Source of the DNA: Proteiniphilum sp. UBA5384
GTDB lineage: Bacteria > Bacteroidota > Bacteroidia > Bacteroidales > Dysgonomonadaceae
Assembly: GCF_002410825.1 (NCBI RefSeq)
Contig: NZ_DHOS01000061.1
Span: 1 to 24,324 of the forward strand
Length of the DNA: 24,324 bases
Reading direction: 5' to 3'
Shown piece by piece: positions 1 through 8,458 of the stretch. The notes below the pieces were generated by a model. The model had not been told where the DNA came from. It ran no database searches and saw nothing but the letters and a program-made list of their open reading frames with translations. How positions within the stretch are numbered: the first letter of the stretch is position 1; every line of letters starts with the position of its first letter. Both the position numbers and the translations under genes were made by a program.

Positions 1-166
1 ACCACTCCGGCATCTTTCCTGTTCGGGCTACAAAATTACACTATTTCTCCAAAATGTAAAGCAAAATATCTGTAAAGTTCACAACGCATTATGAATAAAC
101 ATATTTCCAACATGTCCAGCACACATCAGCGGTTTGGACAGGCATTATATAACGTTTTATCCTCTA

Positions 167-2221
167 TTATCTCTGCAGCGCCTCAAGAGCTTCATTGGTT
201 GCGGCAAGCAACGGGTCGATGGAGATGGGAGAGCCGACCGCCTTCCTCATCCATAGCTGGGGGATGATGCTCCCCTGCAGGTACATCCGGTTCATCTCCT
301 CCGCCAGGTTCTTGCCCCGCACCTGCTGTTCGATCTGGAAGTTGATCAGGTGACCCATCGGGTAGTTGGGCAGGTAGAGCGGGTAATCGATCATATGCGA
401 GTAGATGCCCAGCAGCGTTTCATCGCTGCCTCCCAGCATCCCGGCATAATAACTGTTCCACACCTCTTTGGCAATGGTGATCACCGCCTCCTTCAGTTGC
501 GCCGCCGTGGCATCGGGATGGGCATAGAGCCACTCCCACACCTGGATATCGACCAGCGAGACACCCATGATCTCGTAAGAGGACCAGAAGACATCGAGCG
601 CTTCATACCAGGCATCCTCCACATTGGGATTCTTCAACCCCAGCAGCTCCAGGTCGCGCTTCTGAAAAAGGAAAGCCACCGCCTCGGTGAACGAGGTGTT
701 GGGCACGCCATTGAGCGAGTAGAAATCCACATCGTTCAGGGTGATGGTCTGCTCCACATTATGTCCGAACTCATGCACGGCGATGTTGTACCCCTTGTAA
801 TCCATCCCCCCCTCACCGATGCGGGTGCGGAGATGTGCCTCATCGTTGCGCATGGCCGCGCCCCAGGCATGGCCTGCGCCGCGTGATGCATCGACCGTAA
901 CCAGCGAGCAGATGGCTGCGGCCTTGTCAGCAGGCCACCCCAGCTTCACCAGGATACGGGGAAGATCATTTTTCAATGCTTCCGCATTAGGATATTTCCT
1001 GGCAGTAAGGGCTGTCAGCTCCGCTTCGGGGATGCCCTCACCCACCTTAAAGCCATTGTACCAGATATCGAACGGTTCCAGCTCACGTCCTAACCTCGAG
1101 GCGATGAACAATGCCACCTCCTTCACCTGTGGGGAGGAGATCAGCCTCTTGAACAGTTCTTCCACATCTTTTTGGGTGATCTCCATGGTGCCGGCGAACG
1201 CCCGGTCAAGCTCCGTGGGATAATGGGGTGAATAAGCATCGAGCTGACGCCGAGCATGGAAGTTACGTAGGAACACCTCGTACCTCCTGGTATCTTCCGG
1301 AGTACCTGCCACCTTATTCTCTCCCTCGAAAATATCATTCGATTCCGGGTTCCATTGACATCTGTCACTGTTGATTACCTCCAGGGGAATGCTCTGGTCG
1401 ATGATGCGCTGCATCACCCGGTAGATCATCCGCTGCTTCTCCAGTCCCCGCTCCCTGTCGGCGTAGTTCGACTTCAGCTCATCGCGCAGCCCCCAGTGGG
1501 TGATCAGCTTCATACTGTCGGGAAAGAGCTGCTCACCAGCATCATTCCGCAGCCTGTCCATACAGACGTTGTAATCGGAGATATAGGCATCGGCTTCGGT
1601 GGTCGTCACCGAGATATGCTGCTGCACCGCTGCCGGTACACGCGAGATAAAACGGTCGCCCATGCGGGCATAGGCCCACTCTTTCCGGCTCCACACATCA
1701 CCTGCGGCTGTTTTCTCCTCCAGGGAGTAGAACGGGAAGTTGAGTGCCGTGAGGAAGGCAATCTTATTTGCATAGAGATCGTCGGTCAGATGCGCCGAGG
1801 CATCGTAGCTGCCAAAGAGCATATCCACCGGGGTGATATCGGGTCCCTCCAGCTGCAGTGGCTCCTTCAGCTTCAGATCCATCTTGTTGAAATAGCCGCC
1901 CAGCACCTCGAAGTTGCGCTCCAGTGCGGCAAAGAGTGAAGAGAGCTGCGTCGTGTCGGCCACAAAAGAGGTCCGGCAAAAATCGGCGAACGCATCCTCC
2001 GTGCCGTCCGTCTCTCGCCAGAGTGCCGCCACCTGCTGCACACCCCGTTCGATGCGGAAGGAGGAAACCTCACCCAGTGAATCTTTGAGCTGAGCGATCA
2101 CCTCAGTGATACGGTCTTCGGGGATTAAGGATGCTGTCTGCATATCTGAGTTCTCTTTCTGGTTGATACTGCATGCCGATAACAGGGCAAGGAACAGTGC
2201 AATGAATAGTGCTTTTCTCAT
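167..2221 (-). CDS. Zinc metallopeptidase-like lipoprotein (gluzincin, HEFGH)
   Basis: Probably a cell-envelope zinc peptidase. The 684-residue protein starts with a short hydrophobic signal ending in a lipobox (LLSAC, Cys17), so the mature protein should be lipid-anchored. The rest is largely helical in character. The motif HEFGH lies at residues 483-487 in the context AVHEFGHNVEQ, and a candidate third zinc ligand, Glu513 in NTSFTEAVAF, sits 30 residues later. That spacing fits gluzincins such as M3-like oligopeptidases. The family assignment beyond gluzincin-like is inference; the HEFGH context also recalls M3, and the HELLGH of dipeptidyl peptidase III is not present. The start is the ATG that gives the lipoprotein signal. 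It is transcribed divergently from the oxidoreductase at 2388, and a -7-like box sits at 2299-2306. Confidence 0.8.
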   Translation of the reverse strand: MRKALFIALFLALLSACSINQKENSDMQTASLIPEDRITEVIAQLKDSLGEVSSFRIERGVQQVAALWRETDGTEDAFADFCRTSFVADTTQLSSLFAALERNFEVLGGYFNKMDLKLKEPLQLEGPDITPVDMLFGSYDASAHLTDDLYANKIAFLTALNFPFYSLEEKTAAGDVWSRKEWAYARMGDRFISRVPAAVQQHISVTTTEADAYISDYNVCMDRLRNDAGEQLFPDSMKLITHWGLRDELKSNYADRERGLEKQRMIYRVMQRIIDQSIPLEVINSDRCQWNPESNDIFEGENKVAGTPEDTRRYEVFLRNFHARRQLDAYSPHYPTELDRAFAGTMEITQKDVEELFKRLISSPQVKEVALFIASRLGRELEPFDIWYNGFKVGEGIPEAELTALTARKYPNAEALKNDLPRILVKLGWPADKAAAICSLVTVDASRGAGHAWGAAMRNDEAHLRTRIGEGGMDYKGYNIAVHEFGHNVEQTITLNDVDFYSLNGVPNTSFTEAVAFLFQKRDLELLGLKNPNVEDAWYEALDVFWSSYEIMGVSLVDIQVWEWLYAHPDATAAQLKEAVITIAKEVWNSYYAGMLGGSDETLLGIYSHMIDYPLYLPNYPMGHLINFQIEQQVRGKNLAEEMNRMYLQGSIIPQLWMRKAVGSPISIDPLLAATNEALEALQR

Positions 2222-2298
2222 TATTGCTGTTTTTATGGGTTACAGCCGTTGAGAATGATTCTTTCGGACCGTTTATCCATGTAAAATTGATTCATAAG

Positions 2299-2306
2299 CA
2301 AAAATA
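2299..2306 (-). promoter_or_regulatory. Candidate Bacteroidota -7 box for the lipoprotein peptidase
   Basis: Read on the minus strand the bases are TATTTTTG, an exact match to the Bacteroidota -7 consensus TAnnTTTG. It would give a 5' leader of about 70 nt before the start at 2221. I see no good TTTG -33 box at 19-21 nt upstream, so this rests on one element only. Confidence 0.3.
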
Positions 2307-2387
2307 CAAGTTTTTTTGATACTAAACATTTTATCTGTCTGCTATGTTGATATAAAATAAAATAGTCAGTCATAAATTCCCCTCATC

Positions 2388-3665
2388 ATGAATCGAAGAA
2401 CATTTATCAAGAGTTCCTCCCTTGCCACAGCTGCTGTTGCCTCCGGATTCCATACGCCTCTTTTTGCCCAAAACAATAAACTAAGAATTGGATTGATTGG
2501 CAGCGGCTGGTACGGTATGGTGATCGCGAAAGCAGCGCTGGAGGTCGGCGGTGTCGAAGTGATCGCCGTAGCCGATGTGGATAGTACACACCTGACAAAC
2601 AGCCTGAACGAACTGGCATCATTGCAGGGCAGCCGCCCGCGGGGGTTCAGTGATTATAGGGAGCTGCTGGAGATCAGTGGCCTCGAAGCAGTGCTCATCG
2701 GTTCAGTGACACACTGGCATGCGCTGCAGTTCATCGCCTCCTGCCGGAAAGGGTTGCCGGTCTATTGCGAGAAGCCGCTGGCCTACGATATCGAAGAGGG
2801 AAAGGCGATGGTGGAGGCGGCCCGTGAGGCAGGCAACATCGTGCAGATAGGCTTTCAGCGGCGCCAGAACAAGGCGTTCATCAGGGCCAAGGAGCTGATC
2901 GTTGAGGGAAAGATCGGAAAGGTGCATCAGATAGAAGCACAGATACACTACAACCCTACCATTGCCGATACCACCCTGCAGGACCCACCGGCATCGCTCG
3001 ACTGGGATGCCTGGTGCGGACCGGCACCGCTGCTGCCATACAGTCCCTCCAAAGGACATATGTCGTGGCGCTTCGAGAAAGCCTATGGCAACGGCCACCT
3101 GGTGGACTGGGGCATCCATAATATCGATATCACGCGCACCATCATGGGTTACGATATGCCCACGACCATTGAAGCCCAGGGAGGCATTTATACCCTGCAG
3201 GGGAAGACCAACACCCCCGACACACTCACAGCGACCATGCTCTTTGACAAGGTGCCACTGATATGGCACCACCGCCTCTGGGGCACGGGTGAGATCGATC
3301 CGCAGTACAACAATGGCATCTTCTTCCACGGTGATAAAGGCACCCTCTACGCTGCCGACAACCGGCTGGTATTGAAGACTACCGGTCGTGATAGCCAACC
3401 CGAAATCATGGAGATCCCCTCTCCCCGCATGCAGGAGGAGCATGTGGCTGAGTTCATCCACGCGGTGAGAACCGGCAACAGGGAGCTGATCAGCTGCACC
3501 ATCGACGATGCCTTCCGTTCCACTGCCACGGTGCAGCTGTCAATGATCGCCTACGAGACCGGCAATAGGGTGCAGTGGGATGGAGAGCGACAGACCATCA
3601 ACGGCAATGAGACGGCAGCCGCACTACTGGCCAGACCCTACCGCGAAGGGTACCAGCGGCCGTAG
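2388..3665 (+). CDS. Gfo/Idh/MocA family oxidoreductase with Tat signal
   Basis: NAD(P)-dependent oxidoreductase of the Gfo/Idh/MocA family, typically acting on sugars, inositols or glycosides. The 425-residue protein begins with a twin-arginine signal (NRRTFIK, residues 2-8) and a hydrophobic stretch to about residue 27. This is common for Bacteroidota members that fold in the cytoplasm with bound nucleotide and are then exported. The Rossmann motif GLIGSGWYG is at residues 35-43. The family EKP motif is at 128-130 with the catalytic-type Lys129. A C-terminal-domain DWGIH motif gives Asp240 and His244. It is followed 135 nt downstream on the same strand by a gluconolactonase-like gene, a pairing that suggests oxidation of a sugar followed by lactone hydrolysis. 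The substrate cannot be read from the sequence. Confidence 0.9.
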   Translation: MNRRTFIKSSSLATAAVASGFHTPLFAQNNKLRIGLIGSGWYGMVIAKAALEVGGVEVIAVADVDSTHLTNSLNELASLQGSRPRGFSDYRELLEISGLEAVLIGSVTHWHALQFIASCRKGLPVYCEKPLAYDIEEGKAMVEAAREAGNIVQIGFQRRQNKAFIRAKELIVEGKIGKVHQIEAQIHYNPTIADTTLQDPPASLDWDAWCGPAPLLPYSPSKGHMSWRFEKAYGNGHLVDWGIHNIDITRTIMGYDMPTTIEAQGGIYTLQGKTNTPDTLTATMLFDKVPLIWHHRLWGTGEIDPQYNNGIFFHGDKGTLYAADNRLVLKTTGRDSQPEIMEIPSPRMQEEHVAEFIHAVRTGNRELISCTIDDAFRSTATVQLSMIAYETGNRVQWDGERQTINGNETAAALLARPYREGYQRP

Positions 3666-3690
3666 ATAACTGGTTGTACATAACAAGATT

Positions 3691-3765
3691 ACAACTCCCT
3701 GACTATCAACGTGCAGAAAATCAACACCCGGGAAGTCAACGTATAGACAACCAACGTACACAGAA
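3691..3765 (+). repeat. Five degenerate 15-bp tandem units, NCAACGT-type
   Basis: Between the oxidoreductase and the gluconolactonase-like gene, the core nCAAC recurs at 3691, 3706, 3721, 3736 and 3751, exactly 15 bp apart. The units begin ACAAC, TCAACGT, TCAAC, TCAACGT and CCAACGT. The remaining ten bases of each unit are poorly conserved. A 15-bp period equals five codons. In one plus frame the units read as YQR, NQH, SQR, NQR, but no ATG opens that frame. Its role is unknown. Confidence 0.6.
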
Positions 3766-3800
3766 AAAATAAACAGTTGAATAAAATATAAAAACCGAGA

Positions 3801-4682
3801 ATGAAATTACCCATTACCATCGCATGCATCCTTCTCGCAGGAGCACTAGCCGCCCAGGAAAGCGACATTGTTGCCGAGGGTGCCGTTCCACAAAAAGCGG
3901 GAACAGGATATCGTTTTACCGAAGGTCCCGCTGTTGCCAAAGATGGCAACGTCTACTTCACCGATCAGCCCAACGACCGTATCCACTACTGGGATGAGCA
4001 GGAGGGCATCACCCTCTGGCTGGAGGGCACTGAAAGGTCTAACGGCCTATACTTCAACAACGACGACAAACTGGTTGCCTGTGCCGATGCGCAGAACCGG
4101 ATCATCCTCTTTGAGAACCGCGATAAGCGGAAGGTGCTCATTGAGGCTTTTGAAGGAAAGCACCTCAATGGCCCCAACGATCTATGGATAGCACCCAACG
4201 GGAATATCTATTTCACCGATGCCTACTACCACCGTCCCTACTGGCCGGAAGGCCAGCACGAGGGGCAGGAGGTGCGGGGAGTTTATCTCCTCACGCCAGA
4301 AGGAGAGGTTAAACGCGTGATAGACGATTATAAGCAACCCAACGGCATCATCGGCACCCCGGATGGCAAAACACTTTACGTGGCCGATATCGAAGACCGG
4401 AAAATATGGCGGTATGAGATCCTGAACGATGGCTCACTGACCGGCAAAACATTCTTTGCGCCGCACGGCTCGGACGGGATGACCATCGACAACCGGGGGA
4501 ACATCTACCTGACCATGGGTAAGGTGTGGGTCTACTCACCCGAAGGGGAGTTGATCCGCGAGATCGATTTTCCGGAAAGCCCCTCCAACATCTGTTTCGC
4601 CGGCAAAAACCGTGATACTCTTTTTGTTACTGCCCGCACATCGGTCTACACCCTGAAGATGAATGCCAGCGGTGTTCAATGA
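3801..4682 (+). CDS. Exported SMP-30/gluconolactonase/LRE-like lactonase
   Basis: Six-bladed beta-propeller of the SMP-30/gluconolactonase family, which hydrolyses sugar lactones with a divalent metal. The 293-residue protein has a Sec signal (hydrophobic residues 5-18, cleavage near AAQ). Family metal ligands are visible at the expected spacing: Glu41 in FTEGPA, Asn181 in QPNGI and Asp225 in GSDGM. The substrate-side LNGPND motif lies at residues 122-127. Repeated blade strands of the type GNVYFTD, GNIYFTD and KTLYVAD recur along the sequence. It follows the Tat-exported oxidoreductase on the same strand, so the two may act in sequence in the periplasm. The start chosen gives the intact signal peptide. 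Confidence 0.87.
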   Translation: MKLPITIACILLAGALAAQESDIVAEGAVPQKAGTGYRFTEGPAVAKDGNVYFTDQPNDRIHYWDEQEGITLWLEGTERSNGLYFNNDDKLVACADAQNRIILFENRDKRKVLIEAFEGKHLNGPNDLWIAPNGNIYFTDAYYHRPYWPEGQHEGQEVRGVYLLTPEGEVKRVIDDYKQPNGIIGTPDGKTLYVADIEDRKIWRYEILNDGSLTGKTFFAPHGSDGMTIDNRGNIYLTMGKVWVYSPEGELIREIDFPESPSNICFAGKNRDTLFVTARTSVYTLKMNASGVQ

Positions 4683-4734
4683 ATGCCAATCGTCCCATAA
4701 TGCCAAATGAAAAGGTAAAGAGAAACAGTTTTCT

Positions 4735-4742
4735 TATATTTG
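4735..4742 (+). promoter_or_regulatory. Candidate -7 box for the M20 dipeptidase
   Basis: TATATTTG matches TAnnTTTG exactly and lies 43 nt upstream of the ATG at 4786. No convincing TTTG occurs 19-21 nt further upstream, so only the -7 element supports it. It would make the dipeptidase independent of the lactonase gene before it. Confidence 0.42.
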
Positions 4743-4785
4743 TGATAACCAAACAAAACCAAATATCATCATAAGCTTAACCCAT

Positions 4786-6159
4786 ATGAAAGAAATCGAC
4801 AAGTATGTAAAAACCCACGAAAAGCGTTTCCTTGATGAACTTTTCGAACTGATCCGTATCCCCTCCGTATCATCACTGCCTGAGCACAAGCCTGATATGT
4901 ATCGTGCCGCTGAAAAGTGGAAAGAACTTCTACTTGCAGCCGGTGCCGATAAGGCAGAGGTGATGGAGACAGACGGCAACCCGGTGACCTACGGTGAGAA
5001 AACCATCGACCCGAAAGCACCTACTGTACTGGTCTATGCCCACATGGATGTGATGCCGGTGGATCCGATTGACCGCTGGAAAACAAAGCCCTTTGAACCG
5101 GTAGTAAAAGACGGTAAAATATGGGCACGTGGTGCGGATGACGATAAAGGTCAGTCGTTCATGCATGCCAAGGCATTCGAATACCTCGTGCAATCGGGTA
5201 CGTTGCCATGCAATGTGAAGTTCCTGATTGAAGGGGAAGAGGAGGTGGGATCACCCAACCTGCCCAAGTTTTGCAAGAAGCATAAGAAGATGTTGCAGGC
5301 CGATGTGATCCTGGTTTCAGATACATCTATGATTGCCCGTGACGTACCATCCATCACCACCGGACTGCGCGGCCTCGCCTACTGGCAGGTGGAGGTGACC
5401 GGTCCCAGTGTGGATCTACACTCGGGACTCTTTGGCGGTGCCGTGGCCAACCCCATCAATGTGTTGGCAAAGATGATTGCCCAGACAACCGACGACGATG
5501 GGCGCATTCTGATTCCCGGTTTTTACGATGATGTCATTGACGTATCGAAAAAAGAGCGTGCCATGATGGGCAAAGCTCCCTTCTCACTGAAGGAGTACAA
5601 AAAAGCACTCGAAGTGAAGGAGGTTGCGGGAGAGAAAGGATACAGCACCAATGAGCGCACCGGCATCCGCCCCACATTCGATGTATGTGGTATATGGGGT
5701 GGCTACACCGGTGAAGGAGCCAAGACGGTGCTTCCCTCCAAAGCCTATGCAAAAATCAGCACCCGCCTGGTACCCAACCAGGATCATGACAAGATTGCCA
5801 AACTCTTTGTGAAATACTTTGAGTCGATCGCACCCAAAGCGGTAAAGGTGAAGACCGAATACCTGCATGGCGGTCCATCGTATGTCTGTCCGATTGATCT
5901 CCCGGCCTATAAGGCCGCCGAAAAAGCATATCGGGACGTCTATGGCAAGGAGCCGGTGCCGGTCCGCTCCGGTGGCAGCATCCCCATCATTGCCACCTTT
6001 GAGGAGATCCTCGGTATCAAATCGGTCCTTATGGGCTTCGGGCTGGGCTCCGACGCGATCCACTCACCCAACGAGAACTTCCCGTTGGAACAGTTCTATA
6101 ATGGCATTAGAACCATCCCATTGTTCTATCGCTACTTTGCGGAAGCGATGAGGAAATGA
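4786..6159 (+). CDS. M20 family zinc dipeptidase
   Basis: Cytoplasmic M20 metallodipeptidase, 457 residues, the usual length for the CNDP/carnosinase-like branch, with no signal peptide. It cleaves dipeptides or short peptides using a co-catalytic zinc pair. Visible family motifs are YAHMDV (His86 and Asp88), GADDDKG (bridging Asp near 119), and EGEEEVGS with the catalytic base and ligand Glu152/Glu153. Also present are LVSDTS with a ligand Asp, TTGLRGL, the dimerisation-lid motif DLHSGLFGG, and C-terminal IHSPNEN with the last His ligand. The ATG at 4786 puts the first conserved helix at the N-terminus as in relatives. It converges on the ATP-grasp-like gene with only 21 nt between stops, and I see no terminator hairpin there. 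Confidence 0.93.
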   Translation: MKEIDKYVKTHEKRFLDELFELIRIPSVSSLPEHKPDMYRAAEKWKELLLAAGADKAEVMETDGNPVTYGEKTIDPKAPTVLVYAHMDVMPVDPIDRWKTKPFEPVVKDGKIWARGADDDKGQSFMHAKAFEYLVQSGTLPCNVKFLIEGEEEVGSPNLPKFCKKHKKMLQADVILVSDTSMIARDVPSITTGLRGLAYWQVEVTGPSVDLHSGLFGGAVANPINVLAKMIAQTTDDDGRILIPGFYDDVIDVSKKERAMMGKAPFSLKEYKKALEVKEVAGEKGYSTNERTGIRPTFDVCGIWGGYTGEGAKTVLPSKAYAKISTRLVPNQDHDKIAKLFVKYFESIAPKAVKVKTEYLHGGPSYVCPIDLPAYKAAEKAYRDVYGKEPVPVRSGGSIPIIATFEEILGIKSVLMGFGLGSDAIHSPNENFPLEQFYNGIRTIPLFYRYFAEAMRK

Positions 6160-6180
6160 GTTGAAAACCTGACACTCAAA

Positions 6181-7338
6181 TTAGACCTCCAGATAGGCCA
6201 TATAACGAGTATCCGCAGTAACGGGAGTCAACGACAGGAAGCCGGAAAGAATTTTTCCGTCGGCTACTGAGAGCGGTGACTCTCGTTGCATTTTCTGTTG
6301 GAACAACACAGCATCGTGGCTCTTTTTAAAATAATCCACCACGAATCGGCCCTGCCCATCAGTCGCCATAAACTGATCATGGATAGAACGAGCCACCATC
6401 CCCATGTTCATTCTCATATTGATCTCCACACAAGGCTGGACCCGATAGCCCTCATCTGTGCGGCAGATCATCATATCCACACCTGCGTACCCGGTGTAAG
6501 ACGGAAAAGAAACTGTCAGCTTTACCGCCAGCCTCTTACGCAACTGGTGAAGCAGTACAGATGAAATAAAATCAGAAAGTATTTCTTCAATACGATGATC
6601 AGCCAGCAGTTGATTGCCGGTGTAGGCACCAGAGGCAGCGGAACTGAAGAGCGAGTAGCCGGCAAAATGGGCCTTTCCATCCTGCAAAAAGAACTCCATC
6701 GCGAAGTCCTGTACTTTGTTTAAGATCGGCTCTGCTACTATGCCGCCCTGCTCCCGCAACACCCTTCGGCACCAGTCAGTCTGTTTATCCGTTATCTCTC
6801 CCAATATCCATATCAATCCTTTGCCACTTCCCGAGAGCGGCATCTTCAATACCTTATTCCCGGGTGTCGTCGCCAAATAAGCCTGAAGGTTCTCTATTCG
6901 CGTAAAATATATCGATTCACCGCAGAAGTATGATTCATCTTCTTGCAACTCCCGCAGTATCCGTACTGCATGCTCCCGGCTTGCATAGCACCTCAACTGT
7001 TCAAGCTCAGCCATAGAAGGTAGCAGGTGCTCCTCTGCACCCAGAACAAGCATCATCTTCCTCAACCTCGGATCCCAGCCCCAGGGGATGACCGGTTCAC
7101 CTGTCCGCAATGCAATCTCACTATAGGAAATCAATTCAGCTGTCAGTGGGAGCATCACTTTCAGGTCATGCAAGAACAACTGCTGGGCCTCCCCGTCGGC
7201 AATCACCGCATCGCCTTTGCCGTACCACAGAGGCAGCAGCGCCAGATCATCAGCCATCTGCATGGCAGAAGCCGGCGGTGTGTAGTTGGCCCCAAAGTTT
7301 GCAAGGGCGAGATCGTGCCAGGGATTAAAAAAATGCAT
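6181..7338 (-). CDS. Unrecognised protein with ATP-grasp-like motifs, last gene of the ptb-buk operon
   Basis: I do not recognise a named family. The 385-residue soluble protein opens with MHFFNPWHDLALA and has features of an ATP-grasp ligase core. A Lys165 followed by the glycine-rich loop PLSGSGKG (167-174) resembles the nucleotide-binding beta-hairpin. A GGIVAEPIL strand follows. Near the C-terminus is EIN (Glu305, Asn307) followed by Arg, as in the metal-binding ExN motif of ATP-grasp enzymes. No signal peptide or membrane segment is seen. It starts 26 nt after the buk stop on the same strand, so co-transcription with ptb and buk is likely. A role in activating or ligating a carboxylate next to an acyl-phosphate pathway is inference only. 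Confidence 0.65.
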   Translation of the reverse strand: MHFFNPWHDLALANFGANYTPPASAMQMADDLALLPLWYGKGDAVIADGEAQQLFLHDLKVMLPLTAELISYSEIALRTGEPVIPWGWDPRLRKMMLVLGAEEHLLPSMAELEQLRCYASREHAVRILRELQEDESYFCGESIYFTRIENLQAYLATTPGNKVLKMPLSGSGKGLIWILGEITDKQTDWCRRVLREQGGIVAEPILNKVQDFAMEFFLQDGKAHFAGYSLFSSAASGAYTGNQLLADHRIEEILSDFISSVLLHQLRKRLAVKLTVSFPSYTGYAGVDMMICRTDEGYRVQPCVEINMRMNMGMVARSIHDQFMATDGQGRFVVDYFKKSHDAVLFQQKMQRESPLSVADGKILSGFLSLTPVTADTRYMAYLEV

Positions 7339-7364
7339 GATGGCTTTACCTGTCCGAAAAGATT

Positions 7365-8444
7365 TTATTGATACTCTTTGATCTCGATCTCACCGTTGAT
7401 GGCCAGCAGCGCATTATCGGCCAGGGCACCCATTTCGTCCTGCCCCGGATAGACATATACAGGTGCAATGCGATAGACCCGCTCGATGATCAGATTACAG
7501 AACCATTTGCTATTGGCAATTCCTCCAGTGATCAGTATACCATCGACCGAACCTTTCAGCACGGTGGACATGGCGCCAATCTCTTTGGCCACCTGATAAG
7601 CCATTCCTTCCATCACTTTCAGGTATTTTTCGTCACCGTTTCTCGCTTCCTTTTGCGCTATGTAAGCATCGTTGGTGCCCAGGTAGGCCATCATTCCTCC
7701 TTTGCCTACAATCATTTCAGACATTTTCTCGTAGCTGTAAATGCCGCTGTAGGCCACTTTCAGTAGTTGACCCACGGGCAGTGATCCCGAACGTTCCGGT
7801 GAAAAGGGTCCATCGCCATCAAGACCCTGATTAACGTCGATCACTTTTCCATGCTGATGGGCCCCCACGGTGATACCCCCTCCCAGATGGACCACGATCA
7901 GATCAAGATCCTCATACTTTTTCATGATCGATTTTGCATGTGAACGTGCAATTGCTTTCTGATTCAAAGCATGAAAAATCGATCTTCTTTCAAAAAGCGG
8001 ATGGCCCGACAAACGTGCCAACGGTTGTAGCTCATCTACCACTACCGGGTCGGCAATGAATGCGTCTGCCGATGGGAGCAGCTGTGCAATATCATACGCA
8101 ATAAGCGCTCCCAGGTTGCTCGCATGCTCGCCCCGTTTGCATGCCAGCAGATCGTTTCGCATTGCTTCATTCACCCGGTACACACCCGATGCAATCGGCT
8201 TCACCAGACCTCCTCTGCCAATCACCGCGTCGATGGAATCAACAGGCACATCGGCACCCTGAAGCTCCTGATAGATGATCTCCTTCCGGTATGCATACTG
8301 ATCGGTGATCTTATCAAACTTACGCAATACTTCGGGAGTATGCTTGATGGTTTTCAGAAAGATCACCTTCTCTTGTTGATAAATTGCGATCTTGGTGGAT
8401 GTAGATCCGGGGTTGATGACCAGAATGCGTGTATTTGTTGCCAT
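7365..8444 (-). CDS. buk: Butyrate kinase
   Basis: Butyrate (or branched-chain acyl) kinase of the ASKHA acetate-kinase superfamily. It transfers phosphate from acyl phosphate to ADP, giving the free acid and ATP. The 359-residue length is standard for Buk. The N-terminal phosphate-binding motif ILVINPGSTSTKIA is intact. The family stretches IGRGGLVKPIASGVYRVNEAM, HALNQKAIA and VVHLGGGITVGAHQ are also present, with GLDGDGPFSPERSG after them. The gene starts 14 nt after the ptb stop, the classical ptb-buk order. In amino-acid-fermenting Bacteroidales the pair could serve butyrate, isobutyrate or isovalerate; the sequence does not decide which. Confidence 0.96.
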   Translation of the reverse strand: MATNTRILVINPGSTSTKIAIYQQEKVIFLKTIKHTPEVLRKFDKITDQYAYRKEIIYQELQGADVPVDSIDAVIGRGGLVKPIASGVYRVNEAMRNDLLACKRGEHASNLGALIAYDIAQLLPSADAFIADPVVVDELQPLARLSGHPLFERRSIFHALNQKAIARSHAKSIMKKYEDLDLIVVHLGGGITVGAHQHGKVIDVNQGLDGDGPFSPERSGSLPVGQLLKVAYSGIYSYEKMSEMIVGKGGMMAYLGTNDAYIAQKEARNGDEKYLKVMEGMAYQVAKEIGAMSTVLKGSVDGILITGGIANSKWFCNLIIERVYRIAPVYVYPGQDEMGALADNALLAINGEIEIKEYQ

Positions 8445-8458
8445 ATATTGTTAATTGA

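Noticed and set aside
1..11. On the minus strand the first bases read GCCGGAGTGGT, like the 5' end of a tRNA-Leu running off the left edge.
   Set aside because: Eleven bases are too few; no D-arm or anticodon is visible inside the window.
17..33. Plus-strand CCTGTTCGGGCTACA resembles a tRNA 3' end.
   Set aside because: The bases before it lack a T-loop (TTCRANYC) and no acceptor partner is present.
350..1939. Several long plus-strand frames opposite the lipoprotein peptidase.
   Set aside because: They are antisense shadows of a well-supported gene and show no recognisable domains.
2703..3461. A 252-codon minus-strand frame opposite the oxidoreductase.
   Set aside because: It has no family motifs, and the opposite strand carries a complete Gfo/Idh/MocA protein.
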